Positions 52,220 through 61,334 are shown, counted from the stretch's first letter. The stretch is DNA of 64,000 nucleotides from Streptomyces sp. H27-H1 (GCF_026627445.1 NZ_JAPNLJ010000009.1:62001-126000); one strand, 5' to 3'. The notes: generated from the letters alone by a model not told the origin. Translations and numbers: made by a program.

Positions 52220-52690
52220 TCACCGCGAACGCGGCAGTGAGCGGACGGCGGACGGTGGAATGGGAGCAGCAGCCTGGTTCTGCTGACCGACGGAAGGCCC
52301 ACTGGCTGACACGACCGGGGAGACACGAGCCGCTGCTGCCGCTCGGTGCGAGCGGGAGTGGATCTCGTGACCCAGGCCCTCCCCCATGAGGTGCAGCTCC
52401 TCGCCGAGATCGGTCAGGCGGCCGGTCAGGGCGTCCAACTCGGAGGCGCTGCCCCGGGCTCCGTGGGTGCGGCACCACTCCGAGGCGGTTTCGAGCATCT
52501 GGTGCAGCCGGGCCACCGCGCCGAAGTCGTCCGTGAGCGCCTCGTGGAACAGCTCGGCGAACTCCTCGGGACGGGCTGCGGCGAGGCGGTCAATCCAGTC
52601 GCTAGCCGGTGCCGCGGTGCGCGGGCTCAGGCCCGAGGCGGAACCTCCCCCGTGGACTCGGTGGTCTGGTCGCGGTACGGTTGACGGCAT
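52220..52690 (-). CDS. Helical accessory protein with Ala/Ser tail
   Basis: 156 residues from ATG 52690. A helical body (WIDRLAAARPEEFAELFHEA, LDALTGRLTDLGEELHLMGE). The end is HRAAAAARVSPV and a tail ending SLPRSR, a weak version of the shared motif. No family recognised. Confidence 0.68.
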   Translation of the reverse strand: MPSTVPRPDHRVHGGGSASGLSPRTAAPASDWIDRLAAARPEEFAELFHEALTDDFGAVARLHQMLETASEWCRTHGARGSASELDALTGRLTDLGEELHLMGEGLGHEIHSRSHRAAAAARVSPVVSASGPSVGQQNQAAAPIPPSAVRSLPRSR

Positions 52691-52723
52691 GGTTTAACTC
52701 CGTGTATGCGTCGGCTGGTTGAG

Positions 52724-54229
52724 CTAAGCGGACATTCGGGCGTCGGTGTCGAACAGCTCTCGCTCGGCGGGGTGCAGGATGTGCTGGGTGATGAAGCTCC
52801 GGCCCGCGACCTTCCACAGGCCCCGGCCCTTGGTCAGGGCGGACACGGCCTGGGTCTCGACGCCGGTCAGGCCGAGCAGGGAAGCGGCAGCAGCGAGCTG
52901 GTCGGGTTCCTGGCGGTAGATGATGCGGGTGGAGCAGTCGGCCAGCAGACCTTCGGCCAGCACTCGGCCGCGCGAGCCGGCATCGCCTGCGCTGAGCAGG
53001 TCGCTGAGGCGGTGGATGACCATCAGGTTCGCGATGCCAAGCCCGCGAGAGAGCTTCCACTGCGACTGCATGCGCTCCAGCAGGCCGACGTGCCGCATCA
53101 CCCGCCACGCCTCGTCGTAGATCACCCAGCGCCTGCCGCCGTCCGGGTCGGCGAGGGCGGACTCCATCCACGCGGAAGCGCAGGTCATCGCGAGCACCAA
53201 GGCGGTGTCGTCACCGGACCCGCCGAGGCGGGAGAGGTCGATGGACAACATCGGGGTGGTCGGGTCGAAGGCCACCGTCGAGGGGGCGTCGAACATGCCG
53301 CTCAGGTCGCCGTGCACCAGTCGGCGAAGGGCGTGCGCGAGGTCCTGTGCGGCGGGCCCCATGTGTCCGGCCTGGTCGCCGAGGGCTCGGTCGAGGCGCT
53401 CGGGCGAGCCGAGGGCGTGCGCGATCTCGCCGAGCAGCGGCACCGTGCCGCTGGCGTCGGCCTCGGCGACGACCAGGTCGAGAGCGAGGTCCAGGGCGGT
53501 GTGCTCCATCGGCAGGAGATCGCGCTTCAGCACGGTGCGCGCCAGGCCCGCCAGGAGAAGGAGGCGGCGCTTTCGAACCTCGGTCGACCAGTCGCCCTCG
53601 CTCACCGAAGCGGGCCGAGCCGGAGCATCCAGCGGGTTCAGCCGACCCGGAAGCCCCGGTCCGAGCGCGATGCTGTAGCCGCCGAGGGCCTGCGCGACGG
53701 CCGTCCACTCTCCCTTGGGGTCGCAGGGAACGTAGACCCGGTAGCCATGGGCAATCGCCCGGGTGGCTATCGACTTGGCCAGCGCGGACTTGCCCATGCC
53801 GATGATCCCGGCCAGGACGGCGTTCGGATTCGTGAAGCCCTCGATCCGCCCGCTGCTGTACAGCGAGAACGGGTCGTAGCAGAACGCCGCCTCCGCGTGT
53901 ACGTCCCGTCCGATGAAGATCCCTTCGGCGCCCAGGCCGCCCTCTGCGAGAAACGGATAGGCGCCGCTGACAGTGGCTGTGGTCATGCGGTGGGCGGGGA
54001 GGCTGAGCTTGCCGCCCCGAGCCGAGGAGGAACCGGGACGTCCGGACGGCGGGTAGGCCGGCCGCAGTTCCGGGCCGAGGTGCTCCTCGGCGCGCTGCTT
54101 CGGCGAAGCTCCGGCGCGGCGGGCCTGGCGGCGGGCCTCGGCGAAACCGGCGCGGGCGGCACGCTGCTCGGCGCGTGACGCCTTGCGGGGGACGAACAGG
54201 TGGGAGGCGCTGGCGCGAGTGCGGGGCAT
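52724..54229 (-). CDS. VirB4-like conjugation ATPase
   Basis: 501 residues from ATG 54229. Walker A GIIGMGKS (141-148) is followed by WVIYDEAWRVM (Walker B) and NLMVIHRLSDLLSAGDAG (sensor region). It matches the C-terminal ATPase half of VirB4; the N-terminal half is a short basic region. It powers assembly of the secretion channel. It lies near the SCO6880-family and TrbL-like genes. Confidence 0.88.
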   Translation of the reverse strand: MPRTRASASHLFVPRKASRAEQRAARAGFAEARRQARRAGASPKQRAEEHLGPELRPAYPPSGRPGSSSARGGKLSLPAHRMTTATVSGAYPFLAEGGLGAEGIFIGRDVHAEAAFCYDPFSLYSSGRIEGFTNPNAVLAGIIGMGKSALAKSIATRAIAHGYRVYVPCDPKGEWTAVAQALGGYSIALGPGLPGRLNPLDAPARPASVSEGDWSTEVRKRRLLLLAGLARTVLKRDLLPMEHTALDLALDLVVAEADASGTVPLLGEIAHALGSPERLDRALGDQAGHMGPAAQDLAHALRRLVHGDLSGMFDAPSTVAFDPTTPMLSIDLSRLGGSGDDTALVLAMTCASAWMESALADPDGGRRWVIYDEAWRVMRHVGLLERMQSQWKLSRGLGIANLMVIHRLSDLLSAGDAGSRGRVLAEGLLADCSTRIIYRQEPDQLAAAASLLGLTGVETQAVSALTKGRGLWKVAGRSFITQHILHPAERELFDTDARMSA

Positions 54230-54255
54230 GAACGTTTCTCCAGACGGAAGGCGGG

Positions 54256-54708
54256 TCAGCGGCGTACGAGACCGGTGAACGGCGAGTGCAGGTCGGCCGG
54301 GGTAGTGCGGCGGCGCACCAGGTGCGCGCTGCGCTGGTGGCGCTGGCAGATGGTCAGCTCGGGCGCCCCCTCGGGCAGGCCCGCCTGGCACGCCTCGCGT
54401 TCGGGCACCTCACCGGAGTCCGGGCTGGGTGCCGCGTGGTACGCGGCGTGGACGTGGTCGGCGGCCTGCCAGATCCGGGTGCGGGTGGCGCGGAGCTGGT
54501 CGCCTTCGACCGGCACGAGCTGGCCCGTGCGGGCGGCGTGGGCGTCGAGCAGGCCGTGCAGCGAGACGAGATGGGCGTGCAGGGCGTCTAGCTCCGCGCG
54601 GGTGGTGACGAGGGGACCGCCCGGAATGTTGAGCGCGCGGTGGAAGTCGAGCGCGGCGGTGGCGAAGGGCACGAAGTCCTGCGCGGTCGGGCTGGCGGTG
54701 CGGGACAT
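54256..54708 (-). CDS. Hypothetical transfer-locus protein, 150 aa
   Basis: ATG 54708. Helical (FATAALDFHRALNIPGGPLV, ALHAHLVSLHGLLDAHAART, RIWQAADHVHAAYHAA), ending with CQRHQRSAHLVRRRTTP. No family recognised. It lies in the secretion operon between the VirB4-like and SCO6880-family genes. Confidence 0.72.
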   Translation of the reverse strand: MSRTASPTAQDFVPFATAALDFHRALNIPGGPLVTTRAELDALHAHLVSLHGLLDAHAARTGQLVPVEGDQLRATRTRIWQAADHVHAAYHAAPSPDSGEVPEREACQAGLPEGAPELTICQRHQRSAHLVRRRTTPADLHSPFTGLVRR

Positions 54709-54742
54709 GGGGGTGCTCTTTCGGGGGGAAGGAGGGCCGGCA

Positions 54743-56215
54743 TCAGGCGGCGAGGGCGAGCGGCATGGCGGCGACGGTGAACGCTTCGGCCTGCTGCCAT
54801 ATGAGCGGCCGGAGGTCGAGCTGGGCGCCGACGGCCGCGGTCTCCACGACGGCGCAGGCGGAGCGGAGTTCCTCCTCGGAATCGGCCGAGACGGTCAGCA
54901 GGCCGGTCAGGGCGACATCCGCGTGGCCCGCGATGAGCTGACGCTCCCGGGACTTGATGTCCTGGTACTCGATCGAGTCCGCCTCGGAGTCGACCTGACC
55001 CCGTCGGGCTCGCTCGGCGGCATCCGCGATCACGCTGGACTTCTTGCGCTGGACATCGCGCAGGGCGGCGTCCAGTCCCTTCGGCTCGTACGACAGCGAC
55101 AGCGTGCGCCGGACCCCGGCGGTGAACAGGAGCTGGTGCAGGAAGCCCGCCGACGTTTCGGTGCGGGGCCAGTTCTCCACCCAGTACGTGGCGTGGACGG
55201 CCGAGTCAGTCATGATGTGGTCCGACTTCTCGACGACCACGACCGGACCGGCAGCAGCGGGCTCAGCCTCGGGACGTCCTGCGGCGGACCAACGGTCCAG
55301 CGGCGCAAGGGCCTTGGGGTCGTACGCGGTGCGCACGACGGCCGCGATCTCGCGGGCGGTGAGCCAGCCCGTGGGGTTGAGGCCGGCGGTTCGGGCTGCC
55401 TGATCGAAGGTCGAGGTCAGTTGCGCCAGGACGCTGAAGGACCCGGGGAGGCCGCCACCGGCCTGGTTGATCAGACGTCGTGCGGCCCTGGCGTCCAGGG
55501 ACACCGCGACGTACGCCTCGTGCGGTGCCGCCGCCGGGCCGGCGCTCTGGATCAGCTCGCTGTAGATCGCACCCGCGACGGGGGCATGGGGCTGGCCGTG
55601 CTCCTCCCAGTACCGGCGCAGCGCGTCACCCGAGTCCGGGACGGTGCGCTCGATCACCTGGATACGGGCGACGTGGCCCGTGCGGGCGAGCGCGGCCAGC
55701 GCGCGTCCCCATCCGCTGACGTTGGCGTTCTGGGTGCCCGGGTCGAGCAGCGCGTAGGCGTGGGAGGAAACCTTGACGACGGCAGTCAGGGTGCCGGTGT
55801 GGGGGTTGTGGACCGCGCCGTATCGGCGGTCGGGCGCAGTGACCACACGCAGGCTCGCCGCTGTGCCGGGCAGGTGGAGCAGCCCTTCGCGGACCGGGCG
55901 GCGGGACGGCCGGGTGAGCCAGACCAACTGGCCCCGCATCCGGCGCAGGACGTACCGGGTGACGATCGGAGCCCAGTCGGCCAGGGCACGGCCTCGGTAG
56001 CGGACGAAGACGAGGAGGGCGATGGCCGCCCAGACCGGAATGAGTTCGAGGGCGCCGACCACGCCGCGGGTGAGGATCACGGCGAGCAGGAGAAGGCCGG
56101 TGAGGCTGACGACGATCAGTTGCGAGGCGGTCAGGCCGAGCAGGATGCCGCGCCGCGAGCGGTGCGGAAATTTCACGCTGGCCGTGGTGGCCTCGGCCTG
56201 GGGCTTGTTGGACAT
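54743..56215 (-). CDS. SCO6880-family membrane protein
   Basis: 490 residues. Two membrane helices lie near residues 25-65 (LIVVSLTGLLLLAVILTRGV, LIPVWAAIALLVFVRYR). The rest is a large soluble part: VKVSSHAYALLDPGTQNANV, LIQSAGPAAAPHEAYVAVSL and DIKSRERQLIAGHADVALTG. SCO6880 is a Streptomyces protein of transfer loci that I take as the inner-membrane scaffold of the channel. ATG 56215. Confidence 0.88.
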   Translation of the reverse strand: MSNKPQAEATTASVKFPHRSRRGILLGLTASQLIVVSLTGLLLLAVILTRGVVGALELIPVWAAIALLVFVRYRGRALADWAPIVTRYVLRRMRGQLVWLTRPSRRPVREGLLHLPGTAASLRVVTAPDRRYGAVHNPHTGTLTAVVKVSSHAYALLDPGTQNANVSGWGRALAALARTGHVARIQVIERTVPDSGDALRRYWEEHGQPHAPVAGAIYSELIQSAGPAAAPHEAYVAVSLDARAARRLINQAGGGLPGSFSVLAQLTSTFDQAARTAGLNPTGWLTAREIAAVVRTAYDPKALAPLDRWSAAGRPEAEPAAAGPVVVVEKSDHIMTDSAVHATYWVENWPRTETSAGFLHQLLFTAGVRRTLSLSYEPKGLDAALRDVQRKKSSVIADAAERARRGQVDSEADSIEYQDIKSRERQLIAGHADVALTGLLTVSADSEEELRSACAVVETAAVGAQLDLRPLIWQQAEAFTVAAMPLALAA

Positions 56216-56237
56216 GGTGGTTCCAGACGGTGGGAGC

Positions 56238-56276
56238 GGGCGGGGGCGGGGCGCGCGGCGCTCTTCTGGAGGTCAT
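56238..56276 (-). other. Conserved upstream start: MTSRRAPRAPPPP
   Basis: ATG 56276, preceded by CGGAG, encodes MTSRRAPRAPPPP. It lies 61 bases upstream of the SCO6880-family start and in another frame. The same opening peptide stands before the coupling protein (37698), so I treat both as leader peptides. Confidence 0.5.
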
Positions 56277-56357
56277 GGCGAGGCTCCGTTTCTGGTGATC
56301 GGTGGTGCGGGGGCGCGGGGCGGGCTGCGGGTGCAGCCCGCCCCCGGATGTGATTGG

Positions 56358-57752
56358 TCAGGAACCCGAAGGTGGCTGGCTGGGATACACCCAGTTCGTC
56401 GGAGTCGGGGAACCGGTTGCCGACGGCCCCGTGGACGACGGCGGCGGCGGTGCTGCAGGGGCCGCCGGCGGCGCGGCACCGGCGCGGGTCATGCTGCTGC
56501 CCGCAGCCGAAGCGGCAGCGAACTGGCCGCCCGCGGAGTCTCCTTCGGAACCTCCCGATTCGCCCTCGCCGGGTCGGGTGATGAGCGGCGGGATACCGGG
56601 GCGCTGGATCAGGGCCCGACCCTTGTCGCCGGAGGCGTTCGGGTCTTCGCCGTACCGGAAGCTGGTCCGCGGCTTGGGCGGACCGGCGTCGATGCCCTCC
56701 TTGCTGAGGTTACCGCCGGAGGGGTTGATGCCGGAGGCAACACCGTCGCTGCCCGCGCCGGGGACCTGGCCCGGCCCCTGCGGTGCAGGCGTGCCGGTGC
56801 TGGCCTGCATCGCCAGGCTGCCCGCAGTCTTCGCAGCCCCTGCGGCGACCGCCATGCCGGCAACACCGGTGCGGTGCAGGTCGTCGTGGCCGCCGCCGTC
56901 GCTGGCCCAGTGGACGAACTTGTACGTCGCGTAGGGGCACAGGAGCACCAGAACCATCACGACGATGCCGGCCATCGCGTCGGACAGGGCCGACATGCCG
57001 TCGTTGGCGTCGGTCTTGCCCATGGCGGAGACGCCGATCAGGAAGACGACGGTCATCAGGAGCTTGGAGACCACCAGGGTGGCGGTGGCTTCGATCCAGC
57101 CGCGCCGCCACCGCTTGGCGACCTCCCAGCCACCGCCGGCCCCGGCGAAGACTGCGAGGGCGACCATGATCAGGACGCCGACCTTCCGGGCGACCATCAC
57201 GCCCCAGTACAGGAAGACGCCGATCGCGCACCCCAGGGCGACCAGGGCTGGGACGCCCCAGCCCAGGCCGTACATCGCCCCCAACTGGTTGACCTTCACC
57301 ACGCGGCGGATCGCGTCGTCGATCGAGGTGTTGGCCGCTTGGAAAAGGCCGTCGGACAGGGCGTCGACCACGGTGATGGCGACGGTGGTGAAGGCGATGG
57401 CGCAGAAGCTGAACAGGATGCCGGTCATGGTGCCGATCGCAGCCTGGGCCAGGGCGCGCTCGTCGCGCCGCCAGGCGGCGAACATGAGCTGGATGCAGAA
57501 CGTGCCGACGGTCAGCGCGAGCCCGATGGGCAGCAGCAGCTCGTAGTTGTCCCGGAACCATCCGGCGTTGAGGTCGATGGCGGTCGTCTGGTTGACGGCA
57601 TTGGCGGCGAGATCCGCCGCGCTGGCTGCCAGTTCGCCCGCCGACTTCGCGATCCACGCGCCGATGCCGTCGGTGACGGCTCCGGCGGGGTTGGTGGCGA
57701 AGTCGACGGCGCCGCACACCTTGTCCATCAGCGGGAAGTCGCAGACTCCCAT
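56358..57752 (-). CDS. TrbL/VirB6-like polytopic channel protein
   Basis: 464 residues from ATG 57752. Several membrane helices fill residues 60-290 (LLLPIGLALTVGTFCIQLMF, GMYGLGWGVPALVALGCAIG-like, VLIMVALAVFAGAGG, GIVVMVLVLLCPYATY). The C-terminal 170 residues are Gly/Ser/Pro-rich and end in TPTNWVYPSQPPSGS. VirB6/TrbL proteins form part of the inner-membrane passage. Confidence 0.85.
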   Translation of the reverse strand: MGVCDFPLMDKVCGAVDFATNPAGAVTDGIGAWIAKSAGELAASAADLAANAVNQTTAIDLNAGWFRDNYELLLPIGLALTVGTFCIQLMFAAWRRDERALAQAAIGTMTGILFSFCAIAFTTVAITVVDALSDGLFQAANTSIDDAIRRVVKVNQLGAMYGLGWGVPALVALGCAIGVFLYWGVMVARKVGVLIMVALAVFAGAGGGWEVAKRWRRGWIEATATLVVSKLLMTVVFLIGVSAMGKTDANDGMSALSDAMAGIVVMVLVLLCPYATYKFVHWASDGGGHDDLHRTGVAGMAVAAGAAKTAGSLAMQASTGTPAPQGPGQVPGAGSDGVASGINPSGGNLSKEGIDAGPPKPRTSFRYGEDPNASGDKGRALIQRPGIPPLITRPGEGESGGSEGDSAGGQFAAASAAGSSMTRAGAAPPAAPAAPPPPSSTGPSATGSPTPTNWVYPSQPPSGS

Positions 57753-57779
57753 GGTCGTGCCTCCTTTCTTAGACGGGGG

Positions 57780-58466
57780 TCAGGGCGCGACGGACGGCAT
57801 GACGCCGACCAGAGCGCAGTGATGGTCGGGCCGGCACTGGACCGCGAGGGTGGTGCTACGGCTCTCCGCGCCGCCGGCGCGCGAGCCCTTCCATGCGATC
57901 GACTGCTTGCCGGAGACCGTGACGGCGTAGACGTACGCCTGGGTGATCGCGCCGGGGTCTTCCTGAAGGGCCTGGGTGAACGCGTTCGGGAAGTGCCCCT
58001 CGTGCACGTCGGCGGTGGCGAACTGGCCGTTGGCGGCCATCTCCTTCCACAGCACGGGCGAGGGGACGATCTTGTCGACCGAGGCCGGGTCGGCGTACTT
58101 CGCCTCCGTGGTCAGCCACCCGCGCAGGGCGGTTCGCAGCTCGGCCTGCGAGTACGCACGGGTGTCGTAGGACCACAGCGCTGCTGCGGCTGCCTTCCCG
58201 AACGCGATCGGGTCATGGGTCTTCGGCGGGACCGGGAGGGCACGAGGACCGGTGTGCGGCGTGAGCGGTCCGGACGGCGAAGATGAGGAGGAAGCCGTGG
58301 GCGAACTCGACGGTGGAGCAGGAGTTTGGGAGGGGCTCCTGCCATCGCGGGTGAGGTACGCGGCCAGGCCGGCGAGGGCGACGAGCACCACTAGGACGAC
58401 GGTGCCGAGCAGCGCCCGGCGGCGCACGCGAGATGCGCCGCCGGGGTGGGTGGAGTGCTGAGCCAT
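57780..58466 (-). CDS. VirB8/TcpC-like channel component
   Basis: 228 residues from ATG 58466. One membrane helix near the N-terminus (LLGTVVLVVLVALAGLAAYL) is followed by a Pro/Ser linker and a soluble alpha-beta domain (KAAAAALWSYDTRAYSQAEL, ALQEDPGAITQAYVYAVTVS) that looks like the VirB8/TcpC nuclear-transport-factor-2-like fold. It overlaps the stop of the pilin-like gene. Confidence 0.78.
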   Translation of the reverse strand: MAQHSTHPGGASRVRRRALLGTVVLVVLVALAGLAAYLTRDGRSPSQTPAPPSSSPTASSSSSPSGPLTPHTGPRALPVPPKTHDPIAFGKAAAAALWSYDTRAYSQAELRTALRGWLTTEAKYADPASVDKIVPSPVLWKEMAANGQFATADVHEGHFPNAFTQALQEDPGAITQAYVYAVTVSGKQSIAWKGSRAGGAESRSTTLAVQCRPDHHCALVGVMPSVAP

Positions 58467-58774
58467 CAGTGGACCTGCGTCCCCAGCGTGCTGAAGAACG
58501 CCACCACGCCGTTCGCCGCGCCGAGCAGAAGGGCCGCGCCGGCGCTCACCAGCACGCCCTTCTTGCCGTTCGCCTCGGCCTGGTGGCCGCCGGAGTGGTG
58601 GCCCCAGGCCCACACGCCCGCGCTGACGGCGAGGGCACCGACCACGGCGACGAGGCCGAAGAGGTTGATCGAGCCCATCACCTGCTTGAGGACGGACAGG
58701 CCCGGCAAGCCGCCCTCGTTCGGCTTGATCCCGGGATCGTAGGCGAGCTGTATGACCTGGTCGGCGAGATACAT
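58466..58774 (-). CDS. Small VirB2/pilin-like membrane protein
   Basis: 102 residues from ATG 58774. Two helices (INLFGLVAVVGALAVSAGVW, VLVSAGAALLLGAANGVVAF) separated by a short HHSGGHQAEANGKKG loop. This hairpin is typical of VirB2 pilins and of the DUF6112 group of Streptomyces transfer loci. It overlaps the following gene. Confidence 0.78.
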   Translation of the reverse strand: MYLADQVIQLAYDPGIKPNEGGLPGLSVLKQVMGSINLFGLVAVVGALAVSAGVWAWGHHSGGHQAEANGKKGVLVSAGAALLLGAANGVVAFFSTLGTQVH

Positions 58775-58863
58775 GGGGAACTCCAGTTCGATTTATGGCA
58801 CGTCAAAGCTCACGAGGGCGGAGCGGCGGTGCGAGGAAAGGGGAGAGGGGAGAAAAGCGCCGG

Positions 58864-60009
58864 TCAGGCGACTCGGCGGACCGCGAGAACCTGCGGCCTC
58901 CAGGACGCGAGGGTCGAGATGCGGACCACGTCGCCGGTGCGCGGCGCGTGGACGATCAAGCCCTGCCCGATGAACATGCCGACGTGCTCAGGTACGGCGG
59001 CCGTCCCCCTGGTGAAGAGGAGGTCTCCCGGCTGAAGAGCATCGACGGATGCCGCCTTGCCGTCCTTGACCTGCGTGTACGTCGTCCGCGTCAGGGTGAC
59101 CCCGGCGGCCTTGTACGCGCCCTGCATCAGAGAGGAGCAGTCGCACCGGCCCATGGGGTTCTTGCCGTGGGAGTCGGTACAGCTCCCGCCCCACTGGTAA
59201 GGCGTGCCGAGCTGGCCGAGCGCCCACCGGATCGCCGTCTGGACCTCTCGTGGAGCGTCGGCCGGGATCTTGTACTCGGCCGGCACCGCGCCGGGCGGAA
59301 TGGTGCCGAAGTCGGTCCCGTCCCCGTCCGCCGAACAGCCAACCGCCGTGCTGGGCGAAGGGCCGCCGGGGCCGGTCGAGCCGGACGGCGAAGGACTCGG
59401 CGGCCCGTTACTGGACCTCGGCAGCAGGGGATCGATGGCCTTCTGCAGGGCGGTGGCCAGGGCCTCCCACTTGGCGTATGCCTCCGGGAAGCCTGACCGC
59501 TGCACCGCCTGGGCGGCCTGAGTGACCGACAGGGACTGCCAGCCCGAGACCTTCTTGAGCCCCTCGTAGAACTTGGTCGAGGCGTGCACCGGGTCGAGGA
59601 TCTGGTTCGCCGTGCCCCAGCCCATCGACGGCCGCTGCTGGAACAGACCCAGCGAATCACGGTCGCCGTAGGTCAAGTTCCGCAGCCCGCTCTCCTGCAG
59701 GGCGGTCGCCAGGGCCACGACCTGCCCCCGGGCCGGGATGTTCATCGCGACGCCGGTGGCCTGGATGGTCTTGGCGTTGGGCACCTGCTCGGCCGGGTCA
59801 TCGAGACCCGGCACGGAGACCGAGCCTTTGTCGCCGCCGTCCAGGATGGCCTTCACCTGTGAGGCAACGGCTGCGGTATCCACAGCCTGTGCACCGCCGG
59901 TCGAGCAGGAGGCCGAAGCCGTACCGGCACCGATGGCGAGGATGGGAACGGCCAGCAGCAGCGGGCCGGATGCGAAGAGACCGACGACGGCTCCGGTGGT
60001 CTTCTTCAT
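58864..60009 (-). CDS. Secreted peptidoglycan hydrolase with lytic transglycosylase-like and NlpC/P60 domains
   Basis: 381 residues from ATG 60009. A signal peptide (MKKTTGAVVGLFASGPLLLA) and an SLT-like region (LATALQESGLRNLTYGDRDS, LGLFQQRPSMGWG) are followed by a Pro/Ser linker and an NlpC/P60 domain: GRCDCSSLMQGAYKAAG (Cys) and HVGMFIGQGLIVHAPRTG (His). It opens the thick cell wall for the secretion channel. It is the first gene of the left-facing transfer operon. Confidence 0.9.
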   Translation of the reverse strand: MKKTTGAVVGLFASGPLLLAVPILAIGAGTASASCSTGGAQAVDTAAVASQVKAILDGGDKGSVSVPGLDDPAEQVPNAKTIQATGVAMNIPARGQVVALATALQESGLRNLTYGDRDSLGLFQQRPSMGWGTANQILDPVHASTKFYEGLKKVSGWQSLSVTQAAQAVQRSGFPEAYAKWEALATALQKAIDPLLPRSSNGPPSPSPSGSTGPGGPSPSTAVGCSADGDGTDFGTIPPGAVPAEYKIPADAPREVQTAIRWALGQLGTPYQWGGSCTDSHGKNPMGRCDCSSLMQGAYKAAGVTLTRTTYTQVKDGKAASVDALQPGDLLFTRGTAAVPEHVGMFIGQGLIVHAPRTGDVVRISTLASWRPQVLAVRRVA

Positions 60010-60587
60010 CGCCGCTGCCGTCCACCGGTACGGCAGTGCCAGCCAGACAGCGGTGTTGGGTCGGGGCGCGGGGGTGTCAGGGCATGCTGCATCGCAGCGG
60101 CTCCTCGTGGTTCGTAGGAGGCGCGGTGCCGACTTCTCGTGCAAAGCCGTCGGCACCGCGCCGATGTGAATTCGCCTCTCAAGGCGGGCCCGGGTCAGAG
60201 GAGTTGGTAGCTCCCGGACGCCGGTGTTGGATCAAGCGCGGCAGCCAGCCGCGCTCGTAATCTCAGGCGGTACACCGGGTCTCCTCACGGCTTCTCGGAC
60301 GAAGGGCTAACGGGCCTGTCGTGCTGCCCATTCGTACGAGACAACACGGATAAGCACAGGTCAGCTGGGGTGGAGCGCTGCTCCGTCCCGGTGACATGGC
60401 GAGACAGTAGACCGGGATTCCGGCCGCGCCAAACGGCTCTCGGGCTCGGTCTCGGACAGGGACACGGCTCGTTAGGTGCGGCCGGAATTCGCGATTAACC
60501 TCCGGCGCAACCCCGCTCGAAACGAACGCTGTTGAGCGACGTCCTGAGCGGGTCCAGTCCCGCCGTGCCCTGAAAGAGGCCCCGCAC
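60010..60587. other. Regulatory region at head of transfer operon
   Basis: No gene supported. Contains a perfect 11-bp inverted repeat (60121-60131/60147-60157) and the start region of the leftward transfer operon. An in-frame upstream extension of the hydrolase to 60156 exists but lacks a good ribosome site. The right part carries the promoter of the methyltransferase at 60588. Confidence 0.55.
60121..60157 (-). promoter_or_regulatory. Hairpin upstream of transfer operon
   Basis: Perfect 11-bp inverted repeat with a 15-base loop (GCGGTGCCGAC arm), about 110 bases before the peptidoglycan-hydrolase start. It may be an operator or an attenuator. Confidence 0.5.
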
Positions 60588-61334
60588 ATGAGCTACACGC
60601 TGCACCGAGGCGATGCCCTCACCGTGCTGAAGACCCTCCCGGACGAGAGCGTCAACGCCGTCATCACCGACCCGCCGTACAACTCTGGCGGGCGTACCAG
60701 TTCGGACCGCACCGGTCGCACCGCGCGAGCCAAGTACGTCACCAGCAACAGTGCGCACGACCTGCAGAACTTCCCCGGAGAGAACCGCGACCAGAGGAGC
60801 TATCGGAGCTGGCTGACCGCCCTGCTCACCGAGGCGTACCGGGCCTCCACCGAGCACTCGGTCGCCATCGTCTTCTCGGACTGGCGCCAGGGGCCGACCA
60901 CGTCAGACGCCCTGCAGATGGCGGGCTGGACCTGGAGCGGCACGATCCCGTGGATCAAGCCCGCCAGCCGGCCTCGCAAGGGTGGGTTCAAGCAGTCGGC
61001 CGAGTTCATCACCTGGGGAGTCAAGGGCAGTCTGGCGAAGGACCGGGACCTGTACCTGCCCGGCCACTTCATCGCCTCCCAGCCGCGCAAGGACCGGGTG
61101 CACATCACCCAGAAGCCGGTCGAGATCATGCAGCAGCTCGTGCAGATCTGCCCCGAGGGCGGAACCGTCCTCGACCCCTTCACCGGCAGCGGCTCCACGG
61201 GGATCGCAGCCCTCCGCGAGGGGCGCCGGTTCGTAGGGGTCGAGCTGTCCTCGCACTACGCCGACGTGGCAGAGCAGCGGCTCCGCGCGGAGCTGACGCA
61301 GGACGACTTCGTCCTGGCTGGACCGGAGGAGTGA
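60588..61334 (+). CDS. Site-specific DNA methyltransferase (N4/N6 type)
   Basis: 248 residues from ATG 60588. DPPY (28-31 in VITDPPYNSGG) is the catalytic motif, placed before the SAM-binding FTGSGSTGIAAL (about 198), the beta-class order. ITQKPVEIMQQLVQICPEGG is typical. It methylates adenine N6 or cytosine N4. The nuclease-like gene at 61431 is convergent and next to it. Confidence 0.9.
   Translation: MSYTLHRGDALTVLKTLPDESVNAVITDPPYNSGGRTSSDRTGRTARAKYVTSNSAHDLQNFPGENRDQRSYRSWLTALLTEAYRASTEHSVAIVFSDWRQGPTTSDALQMAGWTWSGTIPWIKPASRPRKGGFKQSAEFITWGVKGSLAKDRDLYLPGHFIASQPRKDRVHITQKPVEIMQQLVQICPEGGTVLDPFTGSGSTGIAALREGRRFVGVELSSHYADVAEQRLRAELTQDDFVLAGPEE

Noticed and set aside
60010..60587. tRNA gene as attachment site
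   Set aside because: No cloverleaf and no GTTCGA T-loop with paired acceptor; the region is regulatory.
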